Shown here piece after piece: positions 1 to 8,733 of a stretch of 64,000 nucleotides of DNA. The stretch is taken from contig NZ_BDJC01000002.1 in assembly GCF_002005565.1 (NCBI RefSeq), positions 1-64,000 of the forward strand. The letters run 5' to 3'. The DNA comes from Streptomyces sp. JHA26 (lineage in GTDB: Bacteria > Actinomycetota > Actinomycetes > Streptomycetales > Streptomycetaceae). The stretch's first letter is position 1. Each line of letters opens with the position of its first letter. The notes beneath the pieces are model-generated. The model was given only the letters and a program-made list of their open reading frames with translations, ran no database searches and was not told where the DNA came from. Position numbers and translations under genes: made by a program.

Positions 1-2615
1 GCCGCCGCCGCGGCCGCCGCCCGCTCCGCCGCCCGGCGCGCCTCCTCGGCGCGCATCAGGGCCTCCTCGGCCTTGCGCTGCTTCTCCAGGCGCCGGGCCT
101 CGGCCTCGGCGCGCAGCCGGGCCTCCTCCTCGGCCTGCCTGCGCAGCCGCTCCTGCTCGGCGCGGCGGCGGGCCTCCTCCTCGGCCCGCGCCTTCTCCTC
201 CGCGAGGAGCCGTGCCCGCTCCTCCTCCGCCTTCCGGCGTGCCTCCTCGGCCCGCTGCCGGGCCTCCTCGGCCTGCCGCTCGGCCTCGCGCCGCTGCGCC
301 TCCTCCAGCTCGCGCCGCTTGCGCTCCTCCTCCTCGGCGCGCAGCCGCTCCAGCTGCTCGAGGCGCTCGCGCTCCAGGCGCTCCTCCTCGGCCTTGCGCG
401 CGGCCTCCTCCTCGGCCTTGCGCCGGGCCTCCTCCTCGGCCTTGCGGCGCGCCTCTTCCCGGGCCTCGATCTCGGCCTCGGACAGCGGCAGCACCTGGTC
501 CAGCCGGTGGCGGACGACGGTGGTGACGGCCTCGGGCTCCTGGCCCGCGTCCACGACGAGGTAGCGGCCGGGGTCGGCGGCGGCCAGCGTCAGGAAACCG
601 GCCCGCACACGCGCGTGGAACTCGGCGGGCTCCGACTCCAGGCGGTCCGGTGCCTCGGTGAACCGCTCGCGCGCCGTCTCCGGCGGGACGTCCAGCAGGA
701 CCGTCAGGTGCGGGACGAGCCCGTTGGTCGCCCAGCGGTTGATCCGGGCGATCTCGGTCGGCGACAGGTCGCGCCCGGCGCCCTGGTAGGCGACCGAGGA
801 GTCGATGTACCGGTCGGAGATGACCACGGCGCCGCGCTCCAGCGCGGGCCGGACCACGGTGTCGACGTGCTCCGCGCGGTCGGCGGCGTACAGCAGTGCC
901 TCCGCGCGGTGCGACAGACCCGCGCTCGACACGTCCAGCAGGATCGACCGCAGGCGCTTGCCGACCGGCGTCGCCCCCGGCTCGCGGGTCAGCACGACCT
1001 CGTGCCCCTTGCCCCGGATCCACTCGGCGAGGGCCTCCGCCTGGGTGGACTTGCCGGCGCCGTCGCCGCCCTCCAGGGCGATGAAGAAACCGTTCGCCGC
1101 GGGGCTCGGCACCGGGTCGTCGCCACCGAGCAGCGCGTCCTTCAGGTCCTGCCGCAGGGGCACTCCGGAACGGTCGTCGACCTTGGCCAGCACCAGCGCG
1201 GCCACCGGCAGCAGCAGCGCGCCGACCAGCATCAGCACGAACGCGGCGCCGCCGTGCGCGAAGACGAACTTGCCGTTCTCCAGCCGGTGCGGCCCGATCG
1301 CCGCCGCCACGACGGGCGCGATCACCGCGCCGAGCGCCACGTAGACCCGGACGACGGCGTGCAGGTGCTCGGTCGTCCGGCTCCGGCGGTGGTCCTCGGT
1401 CTCCTGGTCGAGCAGCGCGTGCCCGGTGTTGGCGGCCACGCCCGCGCCGACGCCGGCCAGGGCGAGGAGCAGCAGCACGGTGGTGACGTCCGGGACGAGG
1501 CCGGCGGCCAGCAGGGCGACGCCGACGAAGGCGATCGCCAGGGCCAGCAGCCGCCGCCGCGACAGGGACGGCAGCAGGGCCGGCGCCGTGCGGATGCCGA
1601 CGACCACCCCGCCGGTCAGGGCGCCGACCATCAGCCCGTACAGCACCGGGCCGCCGCCCAGGTCCTTGGCGTGCAGGACCGCCACGGCCACGGCGGCGGA
1701 CACGACCGCGGCGACGGCCGCGCAGGCGAACACCAGCAGCGGCAGGGCGCCGGTGCGGCCCTTGTCGACACCGGCGGCCGTCCGCGGGCGGCGCATGCCT
1801 TCCAGCGGCGACCGGGCGCGCGGGGTGCGGATCGCGGGCAGCTCGAGGAAGGCCACCAGGGACAGGGAGGCGGCGAACAGTCCGGCCGCGACGTACGAGG
1901 CGAGTGCCGCCTGGTGCTGGGCGAACCAGTCGACGCCGGCGCCCAGCAGGTTGTTCAGCAGTCCGGCGACGACGAGCACGGCTCCGGCGAGGGGGATCGC
2001 CGCGAAGCCGGTGCGCAGCGACAGGCGGCGCAGGGCGTCCATGTGGTCCGGCAGGGGGCGGACCGTCGCGCCCTCCGGCGGCGGCGCGGGCAGCAGGGCG
2101 GGGGCCGCGCTCTCCCGGCACACGGTCCAGAAGCGCTCGGCGACGCCGGTGACGAAGCCGGTCACCAGGAGGGCGGCGAGGGCGTCGTCCGGTGTCCAGT
2201 CGATCCACAGCGGCGCCACGATCAGCAGCACCGCCCGCAGACCGTCCGCGCCCACCATGGTCCAGCGGCGGTCGAGCGGACCGTCCTGCGAGGTGAGCGA
2301 CGTGAGCGGGCCGAGCAGGACCGCGCCGAAGAGCAGCGTCGCCAGGATGCGGACGCCGAAAACCGTCGCCACTGCGAACGCCACGCCCCGGTAGCCCCCG
2401 CCGAACGAGCCCGCTCCCGTGGCGGCCTGCACGGCGAGGAGGACCAGCACCAGCAGGGCGAGGGTGTCGCCGACACCCCCCACGAGCTGTGCGCCCCACA
2501 ACCGCCTCAACTGCGGTCGTCGCAGCAGGGCGCGGACGGCACGCTCGCGGGAGTCCGCGACGAGGGCGTCGTCCGGGGCGGGGTGAGAGGCCGTTGGCTG
2601 CTCGGCTCGCGTCAT
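1..2615 (-). CDS. tmk: MFS-like membrane domain fused to thymidylate kinase (3' end outside window)
   Basis: The protein should phosphorylate dTMP to dTDP at the membrane. It starts at ATG 2615, and 871 codons are visible with no stop before the window edge. Residues about 30-480 form a run of hydrophobic segments of major-facilitator type. A thymidylate kinase domain follows: P-loop GGDGAGKST near residue 512, then LTREPGATP and the DRYIDSSVAYQGAGR signature. From about residue 705 to the edge the chain is an almost uninterrupted Glu/Ala/Arg heptad-like coiled coil. An ordinary Tmk is about 210 residues, so both the membrane part and the coil are additions. The fusion is, from memory, common in Streptomyces (SCO3542-like). 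It lies just downstream of topA on the same strand, but two hairpins separate them. Confidence 0.9.
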   Translation of the reverse strand, partial: MTRAEQPTASHPAPDDALVADSRERAVRALLRRPQLRRLWGAQLVGGVGDTLALLVLVLLAVQAATGAGSFGGGYRGVAFAVATVFGVRILATLLFGAVLLGPLTSLTSQDGPLDRRWTMVGADGLRAVLLIVAPLWIDWTPDDALAALLVTGFVTGVAERFWTVCRESAAPALLPAPPPEGATVRPLPDHMDALRRLSLRTGFAAIPLAGAVLVVAGLLNNLLGAGVDWFAQHQAALASYVAAGLFAASLSLVAFLELPAIRTPRARSPLEGMRRPRTAAGVDKGRTGALPLLVFACAAVAAVVSAAVAVAVLHAKDLGGGPVLYGLMVGALTGGVVVGIRTAPALLPSLSRRRLLALAIAFVGVALLAAGLVPDVTTVLLLLALAGVGAGVAANTGHALLDQETEDHRRSRTTEHLHAVVRVYVALGAVIAPVVAAAIGPHRLENGKFVFAHGGAAFVLMLVGALLLPVAALVLAKVDDRSGVPLRQDLKDALLGGDDPVPSPAANGFFIALEGGDGAGKSTQAEALAEWIRGKGHEVVLTREPGATPVGKRLRSILLDVSSAGLSHRAEALLYAADRAEHVDTVVRPALERGAVVISDRYIDSSVAYQGAGRDLSPTEIARINRWATNGLVPHLTVLLDVPPETARERFTEAPDRLESEPAEFHARVRAGFLTLAAADPGRYLVVDAGQEPEAVTTVVRHRLDQVLPLSEAEIEAREEARRKAEEEARRKAEEEAARKAEEERLERERLEQLERLRAEEEERKRRELEEAQRREAERQAEEARQRAEEARRKAEEERARLLAEEKARAEEEARRRAEQERLRRQAEEEARLRAEAEARRLEKQRKAEEALMRAEEARRAAERAAAAAA

Positions 2616-2670
2616 GCGTTCAGCCTATCGGGCGCCACCGTCAGGCCGTGGTACCCGGCCGAACGTACGC

Positions 2671-2714
2671 ACGCCCCGACACCGAATCGATGCCGGGGCG
2701 TTCGCTCAGCGAAC
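2671..2714 (-). terminator. Double hairpin terminator after topA
   Basis: ACGCCCCG (2671-2678) pairs with CGGGGCGT (2694-2701). Beside it GTTCGCT (2700-2706) pairs with AGCGAAC (2708-2714). The pair sits between the topA stop and the tmk start, so it probably ends the topA transcript. Confidence 0.55.
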
Positions 2715-2749
2715 GACAGTACGTGCCGCGCGGAGGACCTGAGACCGGC

Positions 2750-5626
2750 TCAGTCCTCCGACCCGGGGGACGTGGTCGCCCTCTCGGCGGCCGCCTTCGC
2801 CGTCGTCCCGGCCGTCGTCGTCTTGGCCGTCGTCTTCTTCGCCGTCGTCTTCTTCGCCGTCGACTTGGCGGTCGTCGACTTGGCCGCGGTCTTCTTCGCC
2901 GCCGCCTTCTTGGCCGGGGCCTTCTTGGCGGTGGTCTTCTTCGCCGCGGTCTTCTTCGCCGTCTTCTTGGCGGGCCCCTTGGCGCGCTTCTCGGCGAGCA
3001 GCTCGTAGCCGCGCTCCGGCGTGATGTCCTCGACGCTGTCGCCGGAGCGCAGGGTCGCGTTGGTCTCGCCGTCGGTGACGTACGGGCCGAAGCGGCCGTC
3101 CTTGACCACGACCGGCTTCTCGCTGACCGGGTCGGTGCCCAGTTCTTTCAGCGGCGGCTTGGCCGCGGCCCGGCCACGCTGCTTGGGCTGGGCGTAGATC
3201 GCCAGCGCCTCCTCCAGCGTGATCGTGAAGAGCTGCTCCTCGGACTGGAGGGACCGCGAGTCCGTGCCCTTCTTCAGGTACGGGCCGTAGCGGCCGTTCT
3301 GCGCGGTGATCTCGACGCCCTCGGCGTCGGTGCCGACGACGCGCGGCAGCGACATCAGCTTCAGGGCGTCGTCCAGGGTGACGGTGTCCAGGGACATCGA
3401 CTTGAACAGCGAGGCCGTCCGCGGCTTCACGGCGTTCTTGCCGGTCTTCGGGGTGCCCTCGGGGAGCACCTCGGTGACGTAGGGGCCGTAGCGGCCGTCC
3501 TTGGCGACGATGGTGTGGCCGGTGGCCGGGTCGGTGCCCAGTTCGAAGTCGCCGCTCGGCCTGGCGAGCAGCTCCTCCGCCAGCTCGACGGACAGCTCGT
3601 CGGGCGCCAGGTCGTCGGGCACGTCGGCGCGCTGGTGGTTCTCGGCGTCCTTCTCGCCGCGCTCGACGTACGGGCCGTAGCGTCCGACGCGCAGCACGAT
3701 GTCGTTGCCGACGGGGAAGGACGACACCTCGCGCGCGTCGATCGCGCCGAGGTCGGTCACCAGTTCCTTGAGGCCACCGAGGTGGTCCCCGTCGCCGTTG
3801 CCGGCGTCGGCCGCGCCGCCCCCGCTCTCGCCCTCGCCGAAGTAGAACCGCTTCAGCCACGGCACGGACTGGGCCTCGCCGCGGGCGATGCGGTCGAGGT
3901 CGTCCTCCATCTTGGCGGTGAAGTCGTAGTCGACGAGCCGCCCGAAGTGCTTCTCCAGGAGGTTGACCACGGCGAAGGACAGGAAGGACGGGACGAGCGC
4001 CGTGCCCTTCTTGAACACGTAGCCGCGGTCGAGGATCGTGCCGATGATCGACGCGTACGTCGACGGGCGGCCGATCTCCCGCTCCTCCAGCTCCTTGACC
4101 AGCGACGCCTCGGTGTAGCGGGCCGGGGGCTTGGTGGCGTGGCCGTCGACCGTGATCTCCTCGGCCGTGAGCGCGTCGCCCTCGGCGACCTGGGGCAGGC
4201 GGCGCTCGCGGTCGTCCAGCTCGGCGTTCGGGTCGTCGGCGCCCTCGACGTAGGCCTTGAGGAAGCCGTGGAAGGTGATCGTCTTGCCGGACGCGCTGAA
4301 CTCGACGTCCCGGCCGTCGGAGGCCGCGCCGCCGATCTTCACGGTGACGCTGTTGCCGGTCGCGTCCTTCATCTGGGAGGCGACGGTCCGCTTCCAGATC
4401 AGCTCGTAGAGCTTGAACTGGTCGCCGGTCAGTCCGGTCTCGGCGGGCGTGCGGAAGCGGTCGCCGGAGGGGCGGATCGCCTCGTGCGCCTCCTGGGCGT
4501 TCTTGACCTTGCCGGCGTACGTGCGCGGCTGCGTGGGCAGGTAGTCGGCGCCGTACAGCTGCGTGACCTGGGCGCGGGCGGCGGCGATCGCCGTGTCGCT
4601 CAGGGTCGTCGAGTCCGTACGCATGTAGGTGATGTAGCCGTTCTCGTACAGCTTCTGGGCGATCTGCATGGTCGCCTTGGCGCCGAAGCCGAGCTTGCGG
4701 CTGGCCTCCTGCTGGAGCGTCGTCGTACGGAACGGGGCGTACGGCGAGCGGCGGTACGGCTTGGACTCGACGGAGCGGACGGCGAAGCGGGTGTGCTCCA
4801 GCGCGGCGGCGAGCGCGCGGGCGTTCGCCTCGTCGAGGTGGAGGGTGTTCGCGCTCTTGAGCTGCCCCAGGGAGTCGAAGTCGCGGCCCTGCGCGATGCG
4901 CCGTCCGTCGACGGTCTGCAGGCGGGCGACCAGCGACGACGGGTCGGAGGCGTCACCGGCGCGGCCGGTGCCGAAGGTGCCGGTCAGGTCCCAGTACTCG
5001 GCGGAGCGGAACGCCATGCGCTCGCGTTCCCGCTCGACGACGAGCCGGGTGGCGACGGACTGGACGCGGCCGGCCGACAGGCGCGGCATGACCTTCTTCC
5101 ACAGGACCGGCGAGACCTCGTAGCCGTAGAGGCGGTCGAGGATGCGGCGGGTCTCCTGGGCGTCGACGAGCTTCTGGTTGAGCTGGCGCGGGTTGGCGAC
5201 GGCGGCGCGGATGGCGTCCTTGGTGATCTCGTGGAACACCATGCGCTTGACCGGGATCTTCGGCTTGAGGACTTCCTGGAGGTGCCAGGCGATGGCCTCG
5301 CCCTCGCGGTCCTCATCGGTGGCGAGGAAGAGCTCGTCGGAGTCCTTCAGCAGGTCCTTGAGCTTCTTGACCTGCGCCTTCTTGTCAGCGTTGACCACAT
5401 AGATCGGCTGGAAGTCGTGTTCGACGTCCACACCGAGGCGGCGGACCTCGCCGGTGTACTTCTCGGGTACCTCGGCAGCGCCGCTGGGAAGGTCGCGAAT
5501 GTGCCCGACGCTCGCCTCGACGACGTAGCCGGGACCGAGATAGCCCTTGATCGTCTTCGCCTTGGCAGGCGACTCGACGATGACGAGTCGGCGGCCGCCG
5601 TTCGCGGTCTCGCTGGTCGGGGACAA
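2750..5626 (-). CDS. topA: DNA topoisomerase I (type IA)
   Basis: TopA relaxes negative supercoils by transient single-strand cleavage. The N-terminal TOPRIM domain begins LVIVESPAKAKTI (residues 14-26) and has the metal-binding DxDxE at D104/D106/E108. The active-site tyrosine is in GYITYMRTDS, about residue 334. Several RYGPYV-type repeats follow at about 640-880, replacing zinc fingers. The last 70 or so residues are Lys/Ala-rich (AKKTA repeats), a DNA-binding tail typical of actinobacterial TopA. The length of 958 is normal for the genus. The start codon is TTG (5624-5626): the reading frame begins MSPTSETANGG, and a GGAGAG lies about 10 nt upstream. A TTGACA-like hexamer is on the minus strand at 5742-5747, without a convincing -10. 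Confidence 0.97.
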   Translation of the reverse strand: MSPTSETANGGRRLVIVESPAKAKTIKGYLGPGYVVEASVGHIRDLPSGAAEVPEKYTGEVRRLGVDVEHDFQPIYVVNADKKAQVKKLKDLLKDSDELFLATDEDREGEAIAWHLQEVLKPKIPVKRMVFHEITKDAIRAAVANPRQLNQKLVDAQETRRILDRLYGYEVSPVLWKKVMPRLSAGRVQSVATRLVVERERERMAFRSAEYWDLTGTFGTGRAGDASDPSSLVARLQTVDGRRIAQGRDFDSLGQLKSANTLHLDEANARALAAALEHTRFAVRSVESKPYRRSPYAPFRTTTLQQEASRKLGFGAKATMQIAQKLYENGYITYMRTDSTTLSDTAIAAARAQVTQLYGADYLPTQPRTYAGKVKNAQEAHEAIRPSGDRFRTPAETGLTGDQFKLYELIWKRTVASQMKDATGNSVTVKIGGAASDGRDVEFSASGKTITFHGFLKAYVEGADDPNAELDDRERRLPQVAEGDALTAEEITVDGHATKPPARYTEASLVKELEEREIGRPSTYASIIGTILDRGYVFKKGTALVPSFLSFAVVNLLEKHFGRLVDYDFTAKMEDDLDRIARGEAQSVPWLKRFYFGEGESGGGAADAGNGDGDHLGGLKELVTDLGAIDAREVSSFPVGNDIVLRVGRYGPYVERGEKDAENHQRADVPDDLAPDELSVELAEELLARPSGDFELGTDPATGHTIVAKDGRYGPYVTEVLPEGTPKTGKNAVKPRTASLFKSMSLDTVTLDDALKLMSLPRVVGTDAEGVEITAQNGRYGPYLKKGTDSRSLQSEEQLFTITLEEALAIYAQPKQRGRAAAKPPLKELGTDPVSEKPVVVKDGRFGPYVTDGETNATLRSGDSVEDITPERGYELLAEKRAKGPAKKTAKKTAAKKTTAKKAPAKKAAAKKTAAKSTTAKSTAKKTTAKKTTAKTTTAGTTAKAAAERATTSPGSED

Positions 5627-5896
5627 CTTCGCTCTTCTCTCCGGTCGACGCTGGGGCCTGACCCAGGCGGTGCTCCCGGGGTCGGGTCGTACTGCACTTC
5701 GGTCGTGACGCTGCGGAGTGTGACGGTACCTCCCGCCCCCGTGTCAAACGGGAAAAGCCCGCAACGGCCACTCGAACGGTAACCCGACGAACCCTGTTCC
5801 TGCCGCCCGGAGTGTCCACCGGCCCGGATACGCATATCCGGAGCGCAACCCCCCGGTTACTGGGACGGGGGACGGGCGCCGACCGGATCCGGCCTC

Positions 5897-6094
5897 TCAC
5901 ATGCGCGTCAGACACCATGCCCCGACGGCCAGCGCGGTCACGGCGACGACACTCGCGACGGTCGCCGATGCGACGGGCCTCACACCCAGCGCGACGGGCC
6001 GACCGTGCCGCACCCGTGTCACGGTCCACACCAGCAGACCGGCCCCGAACAGGGCGAACACCATTCCCGCGAAGACCGCCGGCCCGCTCTCCAT
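5897..6094 (-). CDS. Small two-helix membrane protein
   Basis: This 65-residue protein has two hydrophobic helices, about residues 7-26 and 40-62, separated by a short basic loop (RVRHGRP). It is therefore an integral membrane protein with no catalytic motif. The ATG at 6094 has GGGGA four bases upstream. It lies between the methyltransferase and topA on the same strand, and a small membrane protein occupies the same place in related genomes as I recall. The function is unknown. Confidence 0.7.
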   Translation of the reverse strand: MESGPAVFAGMVFALFGAGLLVWTVTRVRHGRPVALGVRPVASATVASVVAVTALAVGAWCLTRM

Positions 6095-6225
6095 GGTCCC
6101 CGTGCCCCTTTTCTCCGTCCGCGAGTGCCCAGCCTCCGCGAGGCTGTCACGCGTGGACGGCGGGCAGGCGAACCCGAAGTGAACGAGGAACCGACGGCTC
6201 CCGCCCGTGGCTCGTTCCGCCGGGT

Positions 6226-6256
6226 CCGCCCCCGGCGCCAGGGCCTCCGGGGGCGG
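6226..6256 (-). terminator. Hairpin after methyltransferase gene
   Basis: CCGCCCCCGG (6226-6235) pairs perfectly with CCGGGGGCGG (6247-6256) across an 11-nt loop, 35 bases beyond the methyltransferase stop on the minus strand. Confidence 0.55.
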
Positions 6257-6290
6257 TCGGCCGCGCCTCCTCCGCCGCCGGGAGAAATCC

Positions 6291-7856
6291 CTACGCCGGT
6301 TCCAGGAACCCCTGCTCCACCAGCAGCCGGATCTGCGCGGGCGTGCGGTCGCGCAGCGCCACCGGGTCCTCGCCCACCAGCTGGGCGATGGCGTCCAGGA
6401 TGCGGCCGGCGCTCATCGTGCCGTCGCAGACGCCCGCGAACCCGGCGCCGACGGTGTCGACCCGGGTGGCCCGGCGCATGCCGCGGTTCTGCCGCAGCAC
6501 GACGTGCTCCGGGTCCTCGGCGCCGGGCAGCCCGACCTGCTCCTGGACGACCTCTGCGGCCAGCGTGAAGCACGACTCCAGCAGGGCCGCGTCGTCGTGC
6601 TCGCGCAGGTAGTCGAGGCGGGCGAAGTGTGCCCGCACCGTCTCGCCGAGCGGCTGCTCGACCGGGTGCGGCCACTCCTCCGTCGTGATCGACGGCTCCG
6701 CGGCCGCCGTCCTGCGCAGCGTGATCCAGCCGAAGCCGACGGCCCTGACCTTGCGCGCCTCGAACTCGTCCAGCCACGCGTCGTAGCGCGCCTGGTACTC
6801 GGTCTCGTCGCCGCGGTGGTCGCCCGCGTCCCTGAGCCATAGCTCGGCGTACTGCGTGACGTCCTGCACCTCGCGCTGCACGATCCACGCGTCGCAGCCG
6901 CGCGGCACCCAGGAGCGCAGCCGGTCCGTCCAGTCCTCCCCCTCCACGTGCTGCCAGTTGGCGAGGAAGTGCGCGAACCCGCCCTCGCTCAGGCGCTCCC
7001 CCGTCCGTTGGACGAGCGTGCGGCACAGCTCGTCCCCGCCCATCCCGCCGTCGCGGTAGGTGAGGCGGGCGCCCGGGGAGATCACGAACGGCGGGTTGGA
7101 GACGATCAGGTCGTACGTCTCGTCGTCGCGGACCGGCTCGTACAGCGAGCCCTCGCGCAGGTCGGCGGCCGGGGCCCCGGACAGGGCGAGCGTGAGCGCG
7201 GTGATGCGCAGCGCGCGCGGGTTGACGTCCGTCGCCGTGACGCGCGTGGCGTGCCGGGCGGCGTGCAGCGCCTGGATGCCGGAGCCGGTGCCGAGGTCGA
7301 GGGCGGCGGAGACGGGGGTGCGGACGGTGAGGCCGGCGAGGGTCGTGGAGGCGCCGCCGACGCCGAGGACGACGCTCTCCGCCCGGCTGCCGGCGTCGCC
7401 CTCCCGTCGCCCGTCGTCGCCCCTCGCGGGAGCGCCGACGCGCACGCCTCCTGCTCCACCGACCGCGCAGCCGAGGTCGGACACGATGAACCAGTCCTCG
7501 CCGTCGGGTCCGCCGTACGGCCGTACGTCCACGGTGGCCGCGAGCTCGCCGTCGACGGACACGAGCCACCCGCTCTCCAGGCACGCCTCGACCGGCAGGA
7601 CGTCCGCCGCGCGCGCGTGGGGCACCGGTTGCTGGAGGAGGAACAGCCGGACGAGCAGTTCCAGCGGCGTGTCACCGCGGGTGACCCGGAGCGCGGGCAC
7701 GACCTCGCCGCGCGACAGCGCCGCGTAGGCGGGGGCGCCGAGCAGCTCCAGCAGTCCGTCGGCGGTGAAGGACGCCCCGAGCAGGGCGTCCCGCAGCCGC
7801 GCGGTGACGTCGGGGCGGTCGGCGGAGGGCAGGGGGGAGAGGCTGGCGTTACTCAC
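6291..7856 (-). CDS. Class I SAM-dependent methyltransferase (PrmC/HemK-like)
   Basis: The central part carries SAM-binding motif I (ALDLGTGSGIQALHAA) and the acidic strand TATDVNPRAL. Motif IV is SNPPFVISPG; an NPP[YF] motif is typical of enzymes that methylate an amide or amino nitrogen. An N-terminal 150-residue region and a C-terminal 200-residue region flank the fold, so at 521 residues it is longer than PrmC (about 280), and the substrate is not predictable. I chose GTG 7856, giving MSNASLSPL, because the reading frame further upstream looks non-coding. The AGG upstream of this GTG is unusually close. It is transcribed in the direction of topA and ends with its own hairpin. Confidence 0.85.
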   Translation of the reverse strand: MSNASLSPLPSADRPDVTARLRDALLGASFTADGLLELLGAPAYAALSRGEVVPALRVTRGDTPLELLVRLFLLQQPVPHARAADVLPVEACLESGWLVSVDGELAATVDVRPYGGPDGEDWFIVSDLGCAVGGAGGVRVGAPARGDDGRREGDAGSRAESVVLGVGGASTTLAGLTVRTPVSAALDLGTGSGIQALHAARHATRVTATDVNPRALRITALTLALSGAPAADLREGSLYEPVRDDETYDLIVSNPPFVISPGARLTYRDGGMGGDELCRTLVQRTGERLSEGGFAHFLANWQHVEGEDWTDRLRSWVPRGCDAWIVQREVQDVTQYAELWLRDAGDHRGDETEYQARYDAWLDEFEARKVRAVGFGWITLRRTAAAEPSITTEEWPHPVEQPLGETVRAHFARLDYLREHDDAALLESCFTLAAEVVQEQVGLPGAEDPEHVVLRQNRGMRRATRVDTVGAGFAGVCDGTMSAGRILDAIAQLVGEDPVALRDRTPAQIRLLVEQGFLEPA

Positions 7857-7942
7857 CTCACCATTGTGGCCCGCGCTCCGCCCCGTGCCCGCCGGGCGCG
7901 GGCCCGTCCGCCCCACGGCCGCCGTCCGGCCGTGCCACGGTG

Positions 7943-8512
7943 TCAGCCCGCGGCCGCCGGTGACGCGGTGGCCGACTTGCAGCTGGGCTGCTGGGCCATC
8001 GCCTTGCCGACGTCACCCTCCTCGAGGGTCTTCAGCGCGTCGCTGCCGGACTTGCCGAGCTTGTTCAGCTCGGTGGCGACGTCCTTGAGGCCGTCGGCGA
8101 ACTTCGCCTGGTCCTTGGTGTCCAGGCCCTCCACCTGCTTCTTCAGCGAGGCGTAGGAGGCGGAGAGGCCGTTGAGCTCCTTGACCGCGTCCTGCTGCTT
8201 CTTCTCACCGTCCTCGACGTCCGGCGCCCCGGCGTTCTGCACCGTGCTCGCCATCGCCTTGTAGGCGTCGGACATGTCCTGGAAGGCCTTCGCGTCGGTC
8301 TTCTGGACCTGCTCCGGCGTGCTGTTGTCCGAGGTCTCCTTCTGGATCGCGGCGTTGGCGGCCTCGATCTTCTTGGCCTGCGGCTGCACCCCGTCACAGA
8401 CCTGCTTGGCCCAGGCGTCCAGCTTGTCGTCGCCGTCGTCGCTGCTGCATCCCGTCAGCGCCAGTACCAGTACCGCACCGCCGGACAGTGCGGCCGCGAG
8501 CTTCTTGTTCAC
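7943..8512 (-). CDS. Small secreted lipoprotein, helical
   Basis: The N-terminus KKLAAALSGGAVLVLALTGC is a lipoprotein signal peptide with lipobox LTGC, so the mature protein should be lipid-anchored outside the membrane. The mature part of about 165 residues is charged and predicted mostly helical, rich in Lys, Asp, Ala and Gln, with only two cysteines after the lipidated one. I prefer GTG 8512 because GGAAGGG lies 9 bases upstream; the in-frame ATG at 8530 has no ribosome site. No enzymatic motif is visible, and the function is unknown. Confidence 0.85.
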   Translation of the reverse strand: MNKKLAAALSGGAVLVLALTGCSSDDGDDKLDAWAKQVCDGVQPQAKKIEAANAAIQKETSDNSTPEQVQKTDAKAFQDMSDAYKAMASTVQNAGAPDVEDGEKKQQDAVKELNGLSASYASLKKQVEGLDTKDQAKFADGLKDVATELNKLGKSGSDALKTLEEGDVGKAMAQQPSCKSATASPAAAG

Positions 8513-8658
8513 CGGATTGGTCCCTTCCATGGCTCTCGGCCCCGGAACATACACGCCGGATGGAGGACACTCGCAGGACGAACATCCATTAGGACCGTAT
8601 TGCAGCCATTTGCACCAGAGAGAGAAGGGTCACGGCGAGGGCGTGCGAACGACGGAAA

Positions 8659-8692
8659 GGGCGGACGCCGCGTCAGTACGCGTCGTCCGCCC
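8659..8692 (-). terminator. Hairpin terminator after hppA
   Basis: GGGCGGACG-type left arm (8659-8667) pairs with CGTCCGCCC-type right arm (8684-8692), with an inner CGCG/CGCG pairing, 42 bases beyond the hppA stop. Confidence 0.55.
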
Positions 8693-8733
8693 GTGCCTTG
8701 AGCGGGACTTCCCGCCGTCGTCGAAGGCGGCGG

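Noticed and set aside
507..5782. Very long plus-strand reading frames opposite tmk and topA
   Set aside because: They are products of high G/C at third positions of the minus-strand genes; the translations are Arg/Gly/Asp-rich without any domain.
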